Part shown: piece by piece, positions 23,715 through 33,280 of the stretch
How the letters are laid out: each line of letters begins with the position of its first letter
How positions within the stretch are numbered: the stretch's first letter is position 1
Assembly: GCF_022179065.1 (NCBI RefSeq)
Contig: NZ_BPQD01000003.1
Span: forward strand, 372,001 to 436,000
Direction of reading: 5' to 3'
Length of the DNA: 64,000 bases
From: Methylobacterium adhaesivum
Lineage (GTDB): Bacteria; Pseudomonadota; Alphaproteobacteria; Rhizobiales; Beijerinckiaceae
The notes under the pieces: model-generated
Database searches by the model: none
Told to the model about the DNA's origin: nothing
Seen by the model: the letters and a program-made list of their open reading frames with translations, nothing else
Translations under genes and position numbers: made by a program

Positions 23715-24701
23715 CTAAGGAACCGTCACGACCGTCCGGCCCCGCACGCCGCCTGCGAGAATCGCCTCGGCGAGGCGGTCCACCTCGGCGAGGGGCACCG
23801 TGGTGGTCATGGCGGCCAGGGCCGTCCGATCGAGGTCGCGCGCGAGGCGGTCCCAGGCGGCCCGGCGCTTCGGCAGGGGCGTTGTCACGCTGTTGATGCC
23901 CAGCAGCGAGACGCCCCGCAGGATGAACGGGGCCACGGAGGACGGCAGGTCCATGCCCTGCGCGAGGCCGCAGGCGGCCACGGCCCCGCCGGCCTTGGTG
24001 GCGGCCAAGACGTTGGCGAGGGTGTGGGACCCGACGACATCGACGGCCGCCGCCCAGCGTTCCTTGGCGAGGGGCTTGCCGGGCTGCGAGAGTTCGGCGC
24101 GGTCGAGGCATTCGGCGGCCCCGAGGCCTGACAGGTAATCAGCCTCCTCCCCCCGGCCCGTGGCCGCGATGACGTGCCAACCCGCCCGCGCCAGGAGCGC
24201 CACCGCCACGGAGCCGACGCCGCCCGACGCGCCCGTGACCAGAGCCGGGCCGTCGCCGGGGCGGGCACCATGGTGTTCGAGGGCCATGAGGGACAGCATC
24301 GCGGTGTATCCGGCGGTGCCGATGGCCATGGCCTCGGCCCCACTCAGGCCCTCCGGCAGGGGCACGAGCCAGTCGCCCCTCACCCGCGCCCGTTCGGCAT
24401 AGCCGCCGAGGTGGGTCTCGCCGACGCCCCAGCCCGTGAGGATCACGGCGTCGCCGGGCGCGTAATCGGGATGGGTGGAGGTCTCAACCACTCCGGAGAA
24501 ATCGATGCCGGGAATCATCGGGAATCGGCGCACGACGGGCGAACGCCCGGTCATGGCGAGGCCGTCCTTGTAGTTCACCGTGGAGTGGGTGACCCGGACG
24601 GTGACGTCGCCGTCCATGAGGTCGGAATCGTCGAGGGTGCCGAAGGTCAGGGATTGCCCCGTCGCGGCCTTGTCGACCACCCACGCGTTGAACCGGCCCA
24701 T
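23715..24701 (-). CDS. AcuI/YhdH-family quinone oxidoreductase (acrylyl-CoA reductase-like)
   Basis: Medium-chain dehydrogenase/reductase of 328 residues without the catalytic zinc. AcuI members reduce acryloyl-CoA to propionyl-CoA with NADPH. Signature blocks are STVNYKDGLAMTG, IPGIDFSGVV, GWGVGETHLGGYAERARV and the cofactor loop VTGASGGVGSVAVALLA, with the C-terminal RGRTVVTV. The ATG at 24701 starts MGRFNAWVVDKAATGQ. Propionyl-CoA production would feed the pccB-encoded carboxylase elsewhere in the window, but acuI and yhdH cannot be separated by eye. It stands as a single gene. Confidence 0.9.
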   Translation of the reverse strand: MGRFNAWVVDKAATGQSLTFGTLDDSDLMDGDVTVRVTHSTVNYKDGLAMTGRSPVVRRFPMIPGIDFSGVVETSTHPDYAPGDAVILTGWGVGETHLGGYAERARVRGDWLVPLPEGLSGAEAMAIGTAGYTAMLSLMALEHHGARPGDGPALVTGASGGVGSVAVALLARAGWHVIAATGRGEEADYLSGLGAAECLDRAELSQPGKPLAKERWAAAVDVVGSHTLANVLAATKAGGAVAACGLAQGMDLPSSVAPFILRGVSLLGINSVTTPLPKRRAAWDRLARDLDRTALAAMTTTVPLAEVDRLAEAILAGGVRGRTVVTVP

Positions 24702-24755
24702 TCGCGCCTCCCATCTCCGACACGGGTAGGTGTCGCGCGGCCGACGCGAATCAAG

Positions 24756-24784
24756 CGCCCCGGCCGGCAGGACCGGCCGGGGCG
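24756..24784 (-). terminator. 12-bp GC-rich hairpin after the exported repeat protein
   Basis: A perfect 12-bp stem, CGCCCCGGCCGG with CCGGCCGGGGCG, loop of five. It lies between the - strand exported protein (ends 24794) and the AcuI-like gene (starts 24701) and probably ends transcription of the former, although no T-tract follows. Confidence 0.6.
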
Positions 24785-24793
24785 ATGCCGGCT

Positions 24794-25369
24794 TCAGTAG
24801 CCGTCGTAGATGCTGCCCGAGGAGAAGCCGAGGCCGACGCCGATATCGGCCGAGCTGGCGCCGGCGATGCCGAGGGCGTCCGGAATTGAGCCGATGCGGG
24901 GACCGTAGCCGCCCGTGCTGTGGCCGGCCGGCACCCAGCCCGCGCGGGCCGGCTGGACGAGGACGCGACGGCGCACGTTGGCGTATTGCGGCGGGATCGT
25001 CTCGGGGATCGTCTGGGCGGGCTGCACCAGCACCCGGCGCTGGCGCACGGCATATTGCGGCGGCACGTCGACCCAGCAGCCGACGAGCTCGCCATAGGCG
25101 TCGCGGCGGGTCTGCCAGACGCGGCCGCCGGGGCTGACGAGGACGCGCTCGGCCACGGTGTCGTAGACGGGCGGGACCGTGCGGTAGACCGTCTCGGCCG
25201 GACGCACGAGAACCTGTTCGTTCACGGCGCCGAAGACCGGCGGGGTCGCGACGTAGCGGTAGCACTCGGCGCCGCCGCACCCGCCCGCCTGGGCGGAGGC
25301 TGCGAACAGAACGGCGCCGGTGATGGCAAGGGCGATGGGGGTCGTGAATCGGGTGACCGGCGCGGTCAT
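24794..25369 (-). CDS. Exported protein with four VLVxPA repeats, 191 aa
   Basis: A 191-residue protein with a signal peptide (MTAPVTRFTTPIALAITGAV, cleaved near ASAQAGG). The mature part has four repeats of about 22-25 residues with the pattern PPxYxxVxxRVLVxPA: FGAVNEQVLVRPAETVY, YDTVAERVLVSPGGRVW, YAVRQRRVLVQPAQTIP and YANVRRRVLVQPARAGW. The tail is Gly/Ser-rich. Cys residues at the mature N-terminus and in GCWVDVP could form disulfides. I do not know the function; a periplasmic or envelope-binding role is likely. The ATG at 25369 precedes the signal peptide. Confidence 0.75.
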   Translation of the reverse strand: MTAPVTRFTTPIALAITGAVLFAASAQAGGCGGAECYRYVATPPVFGAVNEQVLVRPAETVYRTVPPVYDTVAERVLVSPGGRVWQTRRDAYGELVGCWVDVPPQYAVRQRRVLVQPAQTIPETIPPQYANVRRRVLVQPARAGWVPAGHSTGGYGPRIGSIPDALGIAGASSADIGVGLGFSSGSIYDGY

Positions 25370-25562
25370 GCGGGCTTCCTCGGGCTGGAACGTGGATACG
25401 GTCGGAATGGGCGCCGTTCGATTGCGCACATCTCGACGTATCAGAGGCAGCCTTGTTGCCGTTCGAGCAACCCGAATTCAGACTTAGGGTAAAATTAACC
25501 TAGGCTTAGGACTACTTAGCTGTAGCGATGCTTAAGTAGAATGCGAGCGAATCCGCTAAGAT

Positions 25563-26561
25563 TCAGGTCTGTCCGCGCTTGAGCTGGTAGAAGATGTGCC
25601 GGCCGATGACATCCATCTTGCGCAGGCGCCGCGACCAGCCGGGTCGCACGTAATCCGCATGGTAATGGGTCGCGTCGCCGACCTCGGCGAGGTAGGTCCG
25701 CCCCTCGATCACCGCGCTGGCGATGCGGGTGGCCGATTGCCAGGACGGCCCGTCGGTGATGCGCAGGGACTTGCCCTCGCAGGCGAAGGAGAACTGGCAG
25801 CCCATGTAGCGGTGGCGGTTCTGGTAGACCACGCCGCAGACGTTGCTCGGGTAGAGCCCGCTCTTCACGCGGTTGAGGACCACCTGCGCCACGGCGGCCT
25901 GCCCGTCCTCGGGCTCGCTGCGGGCTTCGAAGTACACGGCTTCGGCGAGGCAGCGCTGTTCGCGGTCGAGGGCGTCGGGTCCGATGAGGTCGGCGTAGCG
26001 GTGGCGGGCATTGTCCAGGACGGAGGCGGCGGGCGTCTCGGAATCGCGGCGGGGCGAGAATCCCGGGATCGCCAGGCTCGCCGCCGCGACCTCCACGGGG
26101 GTGGCGTCGGCGGGCGCCGGCGTGGTGGAGGACAGGGCCACGGCGCGGGGAATCGCCGGCGTCGAGCCGTCGCCGGTCTCCGCGGTCCCCTCCCCTTCAA
26201 CGGTGGGTGGGACGAAGCCGGCCTCCGCATCGAGGTCGGGATTCCAGGTCGCCGGTCCGGGCAGGAGAACGCCCACGAGGGACCCGGACAGATTCGCCGT
26301 GAGGATGGACGCGGCCCCCTCGAAGGCTGGCCCGCCGTTCACGGAGGCGCGCGGCCGTGCGCCCACGAGCGGAACGGCGGGACCGATCCGCGCCTCGTGC
26401 ACGATGAGGTGCTTCCCGCCGTCCGTCCCGGCGCTCGCCGTGAAGGAGACCAGGAGGCCCATGCCGGCGGCCCAAGGCGCCATGGCGGCGCTGAGCCAGC
26501 GCAGGCTCGAATCGCGTCGTACCCGTTTCGTGCCCACGACCAACCGACTCACGCTACGCAT
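25563..26561 (-). CDS. SleB-type cell wall hydrolase
   Basis: Envelope protein of 332 residues. A basic N-terminus and membrane anchor (RWLSAAMAPWAAGMGLLVSF) is followed by a long Pro/Ala-rich periplasmic linker to about residue 195, then a SleB/CwlJ hydrolase domain: REQRCLAEAVYFEARSEP with the catalytic Glu, GQAAVAQVVLNRVKSGLYP, CGVVYQNRHRYMGCQFSFAC and ATHYHADYVRPGW. It cleaves peptidoglycan glycosidic bonds. The ATG at 26561 is used; GTG at 26567 is also possible. An AT-rich stretch near 25480-25560 lies downstream. Confidence 0.9.
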   Translation of the reverse strand: MRSVSRLVVGTKRVRRDSSLRWLSAAMAPWAAGMGLLVSFTASAGTDGGKHLIVHEARIGPAVPLVGARPRASVNGGPAFEGAASILTANLSGSLVGVLLPGPATWNPDLDAEAGFVPPTVEGEGTAETGDGSTPAIPRAVALSSTTPAPADATPVEVAAASLAIPGFSPRRDSETPAASVLDNARHRYADLIGPDALDREQRCLAEAVYFEARSEPEDGQAAVAQVVLNRVKSGLYPSNVCGVVYQNRHRYMGCQFSFACEGKSLRITDGPSWQSATRIASAVIEGRTYLAEVGDATHYHADYVRPGWSRRLRKMDVIGRHIFYQLKRGQT

Positions 26562-26674
26562 CAACACCCCGGCCCGCCGCGCCCGGGGTCAAGGTTCCCG
26601 CGTTCGGCATCCGATGGGCACATGATCGCGTGGCATGGTTGCGGAGCGGTTAAAGCCGCTCCGCCGCCGGTGGT

Positions 26675-26929
26675 TCAGAATGTGCCGGGGCGCCCGTGGG
26701 CAGCCGCGAAGGCGTTCACCAGGGTTGCGGGTGCCGAGGCGGCACCGTCCCGCAGGCCGGTGATGCGCGTGGCATCGGCGTCGCTCTGGGTGGCGACGGC
26801 GAGGACGAGGAGCGCAAGGGTCACGAGACCGCCGAAGGCCCAGACATAGGCCTGCTGGACGACGCTTGGGATCGGGACCGCGGCGGGATTTTCGTTGAGA
26901 AACAAGGGGGTGGGCGTCGTATCGATCAT
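26675..26929 (-). CDS. Small single-pass membrane protein, 84 aa
   Basis: An 84-residue protein from ATG at 26929: MIDTTPTPLFLNENPAAVPI, one membrane helix (YVWAFGGLVTLALLVLAVAT), then a polar tail with RITGLRDGAASAPATLVNAFAAAH. No family recognised. An open extension to 27043 lacks coding character and spans an intergenic-looking stretch. About 75 bp upstream is a one-mismatch EcfG-like promoter (CGAAC 27024-27028, N16, CGTT 27004-27007, - strand). Confidence 0.55.
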   Translation of the reverse strand: MIDTTPTPLFLNENPAAVPIPSVVQQAYVWAFGGLVTLALLVLAVATQSDADATRITGLRDGAASAPATLVNAFAAAHGRPGTF

Positions 26930-27068
26930 GGCCGGCGTTCCCACGCGAAGGCAGCCACTCCAGTGAGCAGGGAAACTCGCGCAATGGATTGGCACTAGCA
27001 TCGAACGTGCCGGGGCGAAATCGGTTCGCCGTGTTTTCGACAATTTGTTGAACGGATTTCGCCATGCG

Positions 27069-27099
27069 CTTCCCGGGCGGCAGGGAGCTGCCCGGGAAG
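27069..27099. terminator. 10-bp hairpin after ppdK
   Basis: CTTCCCGGGC (27069-27078), 11-nt loop, GCCCGGGAAG (27090-27099). A perfect stem downstream of the ppdK stop on the - strand; no clear T-tract, so termination strength is uncertain. Confidence 0.6.
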
Positions 27100-27120
27100 G
27101 GTCCGATCAGGACTTCTTAC

Positions 27121-29802
<2,682 letters not shown>

Positions 29803-30015
29803 CGTGATCCGCCCGATTGCTGGAGGACATCGCGCATAGCGCGCCATCGTATCCGGCGGGTTGGACCATCTCCTCCCGCAACGCAAGGTGAACGCCGCGG
29901 CGAGTCCGTGCGAGCATGACGGAATTCACGGGTTGTCACATGCCGCTGGTGCGCCGACTCGGGAGAATTCCCGCCCGGCCCCCGCGCCCGGGCGGGCGCG
30001 ATTCAACTCAGGCGG

Positions 30016-30654
30016 TCAGACCCGGTATTTGCCGTTGCGCTTCACCAGCACCTGGGTGCCGACGGGGACGCGCTCGTAGAGGTCGACGATGTCCTCGTTG
30101 AGCATCCGTACGCAGCCGGACGAGAGCTGTTCGCCGATGCTCCAGGGCTCGTTGGTGCCGTGGATGCGGAACAGGGTGTCTCGGTTGCCCTGGTAGAGAT
30201 AGAGTGCGCGGGCGCCCAGGGGATTGTCGAGGCCGCCCTTGCGGGTGCGCGGCAGGTCGGGATTGAGGGAGACCATGGTGGTGGTCGGGCTCCAATCCGG
30301 CCACACCCCTTTACGGGCGATGTGGGCCTCGCCCTTCCACGAGAAACCCGCCTTGCCGACGCCGACCCCGTACTGGATGGCGCTGCCGTCTTCCTGCACC
30401 AGGGCGATCTGCCGGTTGTCGATATCGACCACGATGGTGCCGGGCTTCTCGGGGCCGGTGTAGCGCACCACCTGGCGGCGATACTTCGGATCGAGGCGCG
30501 ACTTGTCGACGAGGGGCACGTCGAACGGCTTGTCCGGCATGGTGCCGGTGTACCAGGCGGCATCGTCGGACGCGACGTTCACCGGGCCGCGCGCGTTGCA
30601 GGCGGCCAGGGGGGCGATGAGGATCAGGCCGAGGACGATGCGGCGGATCGGCAT
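30016..30654 (-). CDS. L,D-transpeptidase (YkuD family) lipoprotein
   Basis: Periplasmic enzyme that forms 3-3 crosslinks in peptidoglycan or attaches proteins to it. It has 212 residues. The signal ends in the lipobox LAAC with Cys19, predicting a lipoprotein. The YkuD domain spans about 70-205 with His165 in FRIHGTNEP and the catalytic Cys181 in LSSGCVRMLNEDIVDLY. The ATG at 30654 is chosen because it precedes the signal; the longer open frame to 30882 has no protein features. It is divergent from the VOC gene. Confidence 0.94.
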   Translation of the reverse strand: MPIRRIVLGLILIAPLAACNARGPVNVASDDAAWYTGTMPDKPFDVPLVDKSRLDPKYRRQVVRYTGPEKPGTIVVDIDNRQIALVQEDGSAIQYGVGVGKAGFSWKGEAHIARKGVWPDWSPTTTMVSLNPDLPRTRKGGLDNPLGARALYLYQGNRDTLFRIHGTNEPWSIGEQLSSGCVRMLNEDIVDLYERVPVGTQVLVKRNGKYRV

Positions 30655-30847
30655 GAGGGGCTCCACGGACGCGGGATCGGCACCTGGGTGTCGGATTCGT
30701 CCCTTGAGTAGCCTCCCCGGCGCGCAGAGGGTGTCTCTTTCCCGCCGCAGGTGCCGGGAAGCGTCATGTGCGCCGGCCCTCCTCCGCCGGAGTTGATCCG
30801 GCGGCGGCCCTGGCCGAAGGATGGGGCGCACGGAACGGGGATCTCTC

Positions 30848-31291
30848 ATGGCCGATACACAGACGTTGCCGGTTTCCGACATGGAGGATGCGCTGCGGGG
30901 CCTCGGTCCGGCGATCCACCTTGACCATTGCGTGATCCACGTCTCGGACTGGGCCCGGTCGACGGCGTTCTACCGCGACGTCCTCGGGGCCGAGATCGTG
31001 GAGCGCCCCGTGGGGGCCGCCTTTCGCTTCGGCGGGGTGCAGCTCAACGTCCACGGACCCGGCGTCGCGGCGACGCCCCTCGCCGAGAAGCCAGTGATGC
31101 CGGGCAACAGCGACCTGTGCTTCCGGTGGTCCGGCCCCATCGAGGGGGCGATGGCGCATCTCGCGACGCACGGAGTGCCGGTGGAACTCGGGCCGGTGGC
31201 ACGCAACGGCGCGGCCGGGGCGGGGCTGAGCGTCTACTTCCGTGATCCGGACGGCTCGCTCTTGGAGTTCATCACCTACCCGGAGGCGTGA
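30848..31291 (+). CDS. VOC (glyoxalase/dioxygenase) superfamily protein
   Basis: A 147-residue protein with the vicinal oxygen chelate fold. LDHCVIHVSDWARSTAFYRDVLGAEIVERP opens the first beta-alpha-beta-beta-beta module, and LSVYFRDPDGSLLEFITYP closes the second. Metal-ligand positions are His in LDHCVIHV and Glu in SLLEFITY. The substrate cannot be predicted from these general features. The ATG at 30848 follows CGGAACGGGGATCTCTC. It is convergent with the cNMP gene, 7 bp apart. Confidence 0.88.
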   Translation: MADTQTLPVSDMEDALRGLGPAIHLDHCVIHVSDWARSTAFYRDVLGAEIVERPVGAAFRFGGVQLNVHGPGVAATPLAEKPVMPGNSDLCFRWSGPIEGAMAHLATHGVPVELGPVARNGAAGAGLSVYFRDPDGSLLEFITYPEA

Positions 31292-31298
31292 GGCACCC

Positions 31299-31742
31299 TC
31301 AGCCCTGGCGCTGCGCCAGTTGCTGGTTGGTCTGCTCAAGGCGCAGGGCGAGTTCGCGCATGACCGCGATGCCGATCTGCGGGAACTGCGCCAGGAGTTC
31401 GAGGAACACCGTCCGGTCGATGCGCAGGGCGGTGAGCGGCGTCAGGGCCGTCACCGTGGCCGAGCGCGGCTGCTCGGCGAGGATGCCCATCTCGCCGAGC
31501 AGGGCGTTCGCGCCCAGCAGGGCGAGGCGAAACGGCCCCTGCGGCCCGTCGATGGAGACTTCGGCCTCGCCTTCCAGGATGAGGTAGGCCGCGTCCGCCG
31601 TATCGCCGCGGGCGAACAGCCCCTGGCCGGCCTCGAAATGCACCCGCTCGCTGGTGAAGGCGAGGAGCTTCAGGCGCGACGGTTCCACGCCTCGGAACAG
31701 CGGCACCTGACGCAGGGACGAAACTTCGGTCTCGAGGGTCAT
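31299..31742 (-). CDS. Cyclic-nucleotide-binding-domain protein without DNA-binding domain
   Basis: A 147-residue protein consisting of one CAP_ED/cNMP-binding beta-barrel: SSLRQVPLFRGVEPSRLKLLA, VHFEAGQGLFARGDTADAAYLILEGEAEV, and the phosphate-binding cassette LLGEMGILAEQPRSATVTA, then helices ending LRLEQTNQQLAQRQG. There is no helix-turn-helix, so it is not a Crp-type transcription factor. It may gate a partner or sense cAMP/cGMP. Similar stand-alone domains occur in Rhizobiales. The ATG at 31742 replaces a longer open frame. Confidence 0.88.
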   Translation of the reverse strand: MTLETEVSSLRQVPLFRGVEPSRLKLLAFTSERVHFEAGQGLFARGDTADAAYLILEGEAEVSIDGPQGPFRLALLGANALLGEMGILAEQPRSATVTALTPLTALRIDRTVFLELLAQFPQIGIAVMRELALRLEQTNQQLAQRQG

Positions 31743-31983
31743 CGGCCCGGCATCGGCGTGATCGGTGGTATCGCGACATACTCCATGGCGCATCCATGCG
31801 ACTCGCGCGCGGATTGTCCAGCCCCGGCCTCCGCGCGGGACGGGATGGCCTGTGGGACGATCTCGACATGCGCGCGCTGCGCTTTGTCGCGGGCGATACA
31901 GCCTCGGTACGGTATCGTCGCCCTATACCGAACTTATAGCCACGCTTGTTGGCGATGCTTTCACTGGCGACCGTCTTGGACAA

Positions 31984-32008
31984 GGAACCATCGATATTGG
32001 TGAAGGTT
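31984..32008 (+). promoter_or_regulatory. Near-consensus EcfG promoter of the KGG stress gene
   Basis: GGAAC at 31984-31988, a 16-bp spacer and GGTT at 32005-32008 (one mismatch to CGTT). It gives a leader of about 30 nt before the ATG at 32044. Its location next to the phyR region and before a stress-type gene makes it plausible. Confidence 0.5.
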
Positions 32009-32043
32009 GTCTTGGCAGTGAGAGCAATTCTGAGGAGGCGCTG

Positions 32044-32235
32044 ATGGCATCGAACTCCACCTCGAAGCGAGGCTTTGCCTCGATGGATCTGGAACGGCAG
32101 CGCGAGATCGCGAGCAAGGGTGGGCGCAGTGTGCCCGCCGAAAAACGCTCCTTCTCGCAGGACCGCGAACTGGCGTCTTCCGCCGGCCGCAAGGGCGGTC
32201 AGTCCACGGGCACGGGCCGTCCAGGCGAAGATTGA
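32044..32235 (+). CDS. KGG-repeat general stress protein, 63 aa
   Basis: A 63-residue hydrophilic protein with the KGG stress-protein repeat: RGFASMDLERQREIASKGG followed by a second copy DRELASSAGRKGGQSTG. Homologues (con-10-like, YciG-like) are small, glycine-rich, disordered and induced by stress or in stationary phase; their mechanism is unknown. A very good ribosome binding site, GAGGAGG, lies 6 bases before the ATG at 32044. A near-consensus EcfG promoter lies upstream and a strong terminator right after the gene. Confidence 0.88.
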   Translation: MASNSTSKRGFASMDLERQREIASKGGRSVPAEKRSFSQDRELASSAGRKGGQSTGTGRPGED

Positions 32236-32243
32236 GCGTTGCG

Positions 32244-32275
32244 GCGCGAGGCTCCCGATGGAGCCTCGCGCTTTT
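32244..32275 (+). terminator. Terminator of the KGG gene, 11-bp stem plus TTTT
   Basis: GCGCGAGGCTC (32244-32254), 6-nt loop, GAGCCTCGCGC (32261-32271), then TTTT. It starts nine bases after the KGG stop codon. A strong intrinsic terminator on the + strand. Confidence 0.88.
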
Positions 32276-32294
32276 CGAGCAATCGATCGACAAA

Positions 32295-32337
32295 CGAAAA
32301 CAGGGGCTTCTCCACGCGGGAGAAGCCCCTGTTTTCG
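32295..32337. terminator. 19-bp perfect hairpin, bidirectional terminator
   Basis: Arms at 32295-32313 and 32319-32337 are perfect reverse complements (19 bp, starting CGAAAACAGGGGC), loop ACGCG. Runs of A and T at the ends of the arms supply T-tracts for both strands. It follows the KGG terminator and faces the - strand gene ending at 32490. Confidence 0.85.
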
Positions 32338-32489
32338 TATGAGAAGGATCGAGTGATCCGTACCTTTGCAAGGTCATAACGATAGACCTGTTCACAACCG
32401 CCGATTTGGAGCGAGCTACTGCTCCGGTCATCGATTGAGTTGCTCGTACGCGAATTGAATCCGCCCCGGGAAGACGTCGGCGCAGCTCG

Positions 32490-32849
32490 TTACGAGATGC
32501 ACCGTCCGGGTAGCATGCGGCGGGCCTCGGGGCCGGCCAGGGAGCTTATGGCGCCTTCGCAGCCTTCACGCATCAGGCGTCGCACCTTCGGCTGATCCTT
32601 CTCGCTCGCGGTGCGGCCGTTCTGCCCAAGAACGGGTGATTCGGTCCGCGAAGCCGGCCGCGTGATGGAGGCCGTCCGGATCGGGCTGATCGCCGTAGGG
32701 GCGATGCGCTGGCCGGGAAGGTTCGTCTGAAGCACGACCGGAGCAGGGGCCGACCATTGGACAGCGACTTTCTGCACGGTCGGCTGGATCAGGACGGTCA
32801 GAATCGCTGCGGGGCCGCTGATGCTGAGAAGGAAGCCTGACCGAAACAT
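32490..32849 (-). CDS. Exported hypothetical protein with EcfG promoter, 119 aa
   Basis: A 119-residue protein from ATG at 32849. MFRSGFLLSISGPAAILTVL is a likely signal peptide or anchor. A Pro/Ser/Thr-rich stretch follows, and a more conserved-looking C-terminus KVRRLMREGCEGAISSLAGP, ARRMLPGRCIS with two cysteines. I do not recognise the family. An exact EcfG promoter sits 41-65 bp upstream on the same strand, so it is probably part of the general stress response. Transcription probably ends at the 19-bp hairpin downstream. Confidence 0.7.
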   Translation of the reverse strand: MFRSGFLLSISGPAAILTVLIQPTVQKVAVQWSAPAPVVLQTNLPGQRIAPTAISPIRTASITRPASRTESPVLGQNGRTASEKDQPKVRRLMREGCEGAISSLAGPEARRMLPGRCIS

Positions 32850-32889
32850 CGCCGGTGTCTCCGAAAGGAGCTTGACATGATTTCATTCA

Positions 32890-32914
32890 AACGCCGATCG
32901 ACCTCCAGGGTTCC
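32890..32914 (-). promoter_or_regulatory. Exact EcfG promoter of the 119-aa exported protein
   Basis: On the - strand: GGAAC at 32910-32914, a 16-bp spacer and CGTT at 32890-32893. Predicted start near 32883, giving a leader of about 34 nt to the ATG at 32849. Confidence 0.8.
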
Positions 32915-33058
32915 TTGACTGTTTCGAATTGAGCCATGGTCAATAATCAGACCCTCTGAATTCCTTAAAAATTGAACGAATGGCGGGGCAATCGAGGCTC
33001 CCAGGTGTGGCGAAAAAACAGCAGTGTTCGCAAGAGAGTGGCTCTCAGGCGGGGCGTG

Positions 33059-33083
33059 GGAACGGGCGGGCGGCGAAACCGTT
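33059..33083 (+). promoter_or_regulatory. Exact EcfG promoter of the candidate small RNA by phyR
   Basis: GGAAC at 33059-33063, a 16-bp spacer and CGTT at 33080-33083 on the + strand. No gene begins downstream; a strong terminator follows within 100 nt. Confidence 0.8.
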
Positions 33084-33088
33084 GTTCG

Positions 33089-33182
33089 ATCACCCGGCCG
33101 CCTGGTCCTCCCCCCGCATCCCCTTGTGTAGAGGCCGGAACCTTTTCGACGGGCTGGAGAGCGATCTCCGGCCCGTTTTTTC
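33089..33182 (+). ncRNA. Candidate general-stress small RNA next to phyR (GsrN-like layout)
   Basis: About 93 nt between an exact EcfG promoter and an intrinsic terminator. The 5' part forms a stem CCGGCC (33094-33099)/GGCCGG (33133-33138) enclosing a 33-nt loop with two cytosine runs (TCCTCCCCCC and CATCCCC). The 3' part is a 12-bp terminator stem with a GCGA tetraloop and a T6 tract. It is convergent with phyR. Caulobacter GsrN, a sigma-T-dependent small RNA, uses a cytosine-rich 5' loop to pair with katG mRNA. The resemblance is architectural; homology is untested. The 5' end is inferred from promoter spacing. Confidence 0.65.
33149..33182 (+). terminator. Strong terminator of the candidate small RNA
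   Basis: ACGGGCTGGAGA (33149-33160), GCGA loop, TCTCCGGCCCGT (33165-33176) with one T-G wobble, then continuous T residues to 33181. Confidence 0.9.
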
Positions 33183-33223
33183 GTGGGCGGCTCCCATCGT
33201 CCCGACACTGGCGCGGTCATGAA

Positions 33224-33250
33224 AAAAGCCCCGGCGCTGCCGGGGCTTTT
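33224..33250 (-). terminator. phyR terminator, 12-bp perfect stem
   Basis: AAAAGCCCCGGC/GCCGGGGCTTTT with a 3-nt loop; read on the - strand it ends in TTTTTT. It lies 30 bp after the phyR stop and also protects against read-through from the small RNA. Confidence 0.9.
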
Positions 33251-33280
33251 GTTCGGTCACGACCCCGTTGCCTTGGACTG

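Noticed and set aside
25480-25560. AT-rich stretch with TTAGG/CCTAA elements downstream of SleB
   Set aside because: Short and irregular; could be a promoter region for the exported repeat protein's surroundings, but no consensus or clear palindrome can be defended.
32295-32337. 19-bp hairpin as a possible CRISPR repeat or attachment site
   Set aside because: It occurs once, has A/T ends typical of a bidirectional terminator and stands between two convergent gene ends.
32980-33222. 80-codon + strand frame covering the small-RNA candidate
   Set aside because: It starts before the EcfG promoter, runs through the terminator hairpin and has no coding character.
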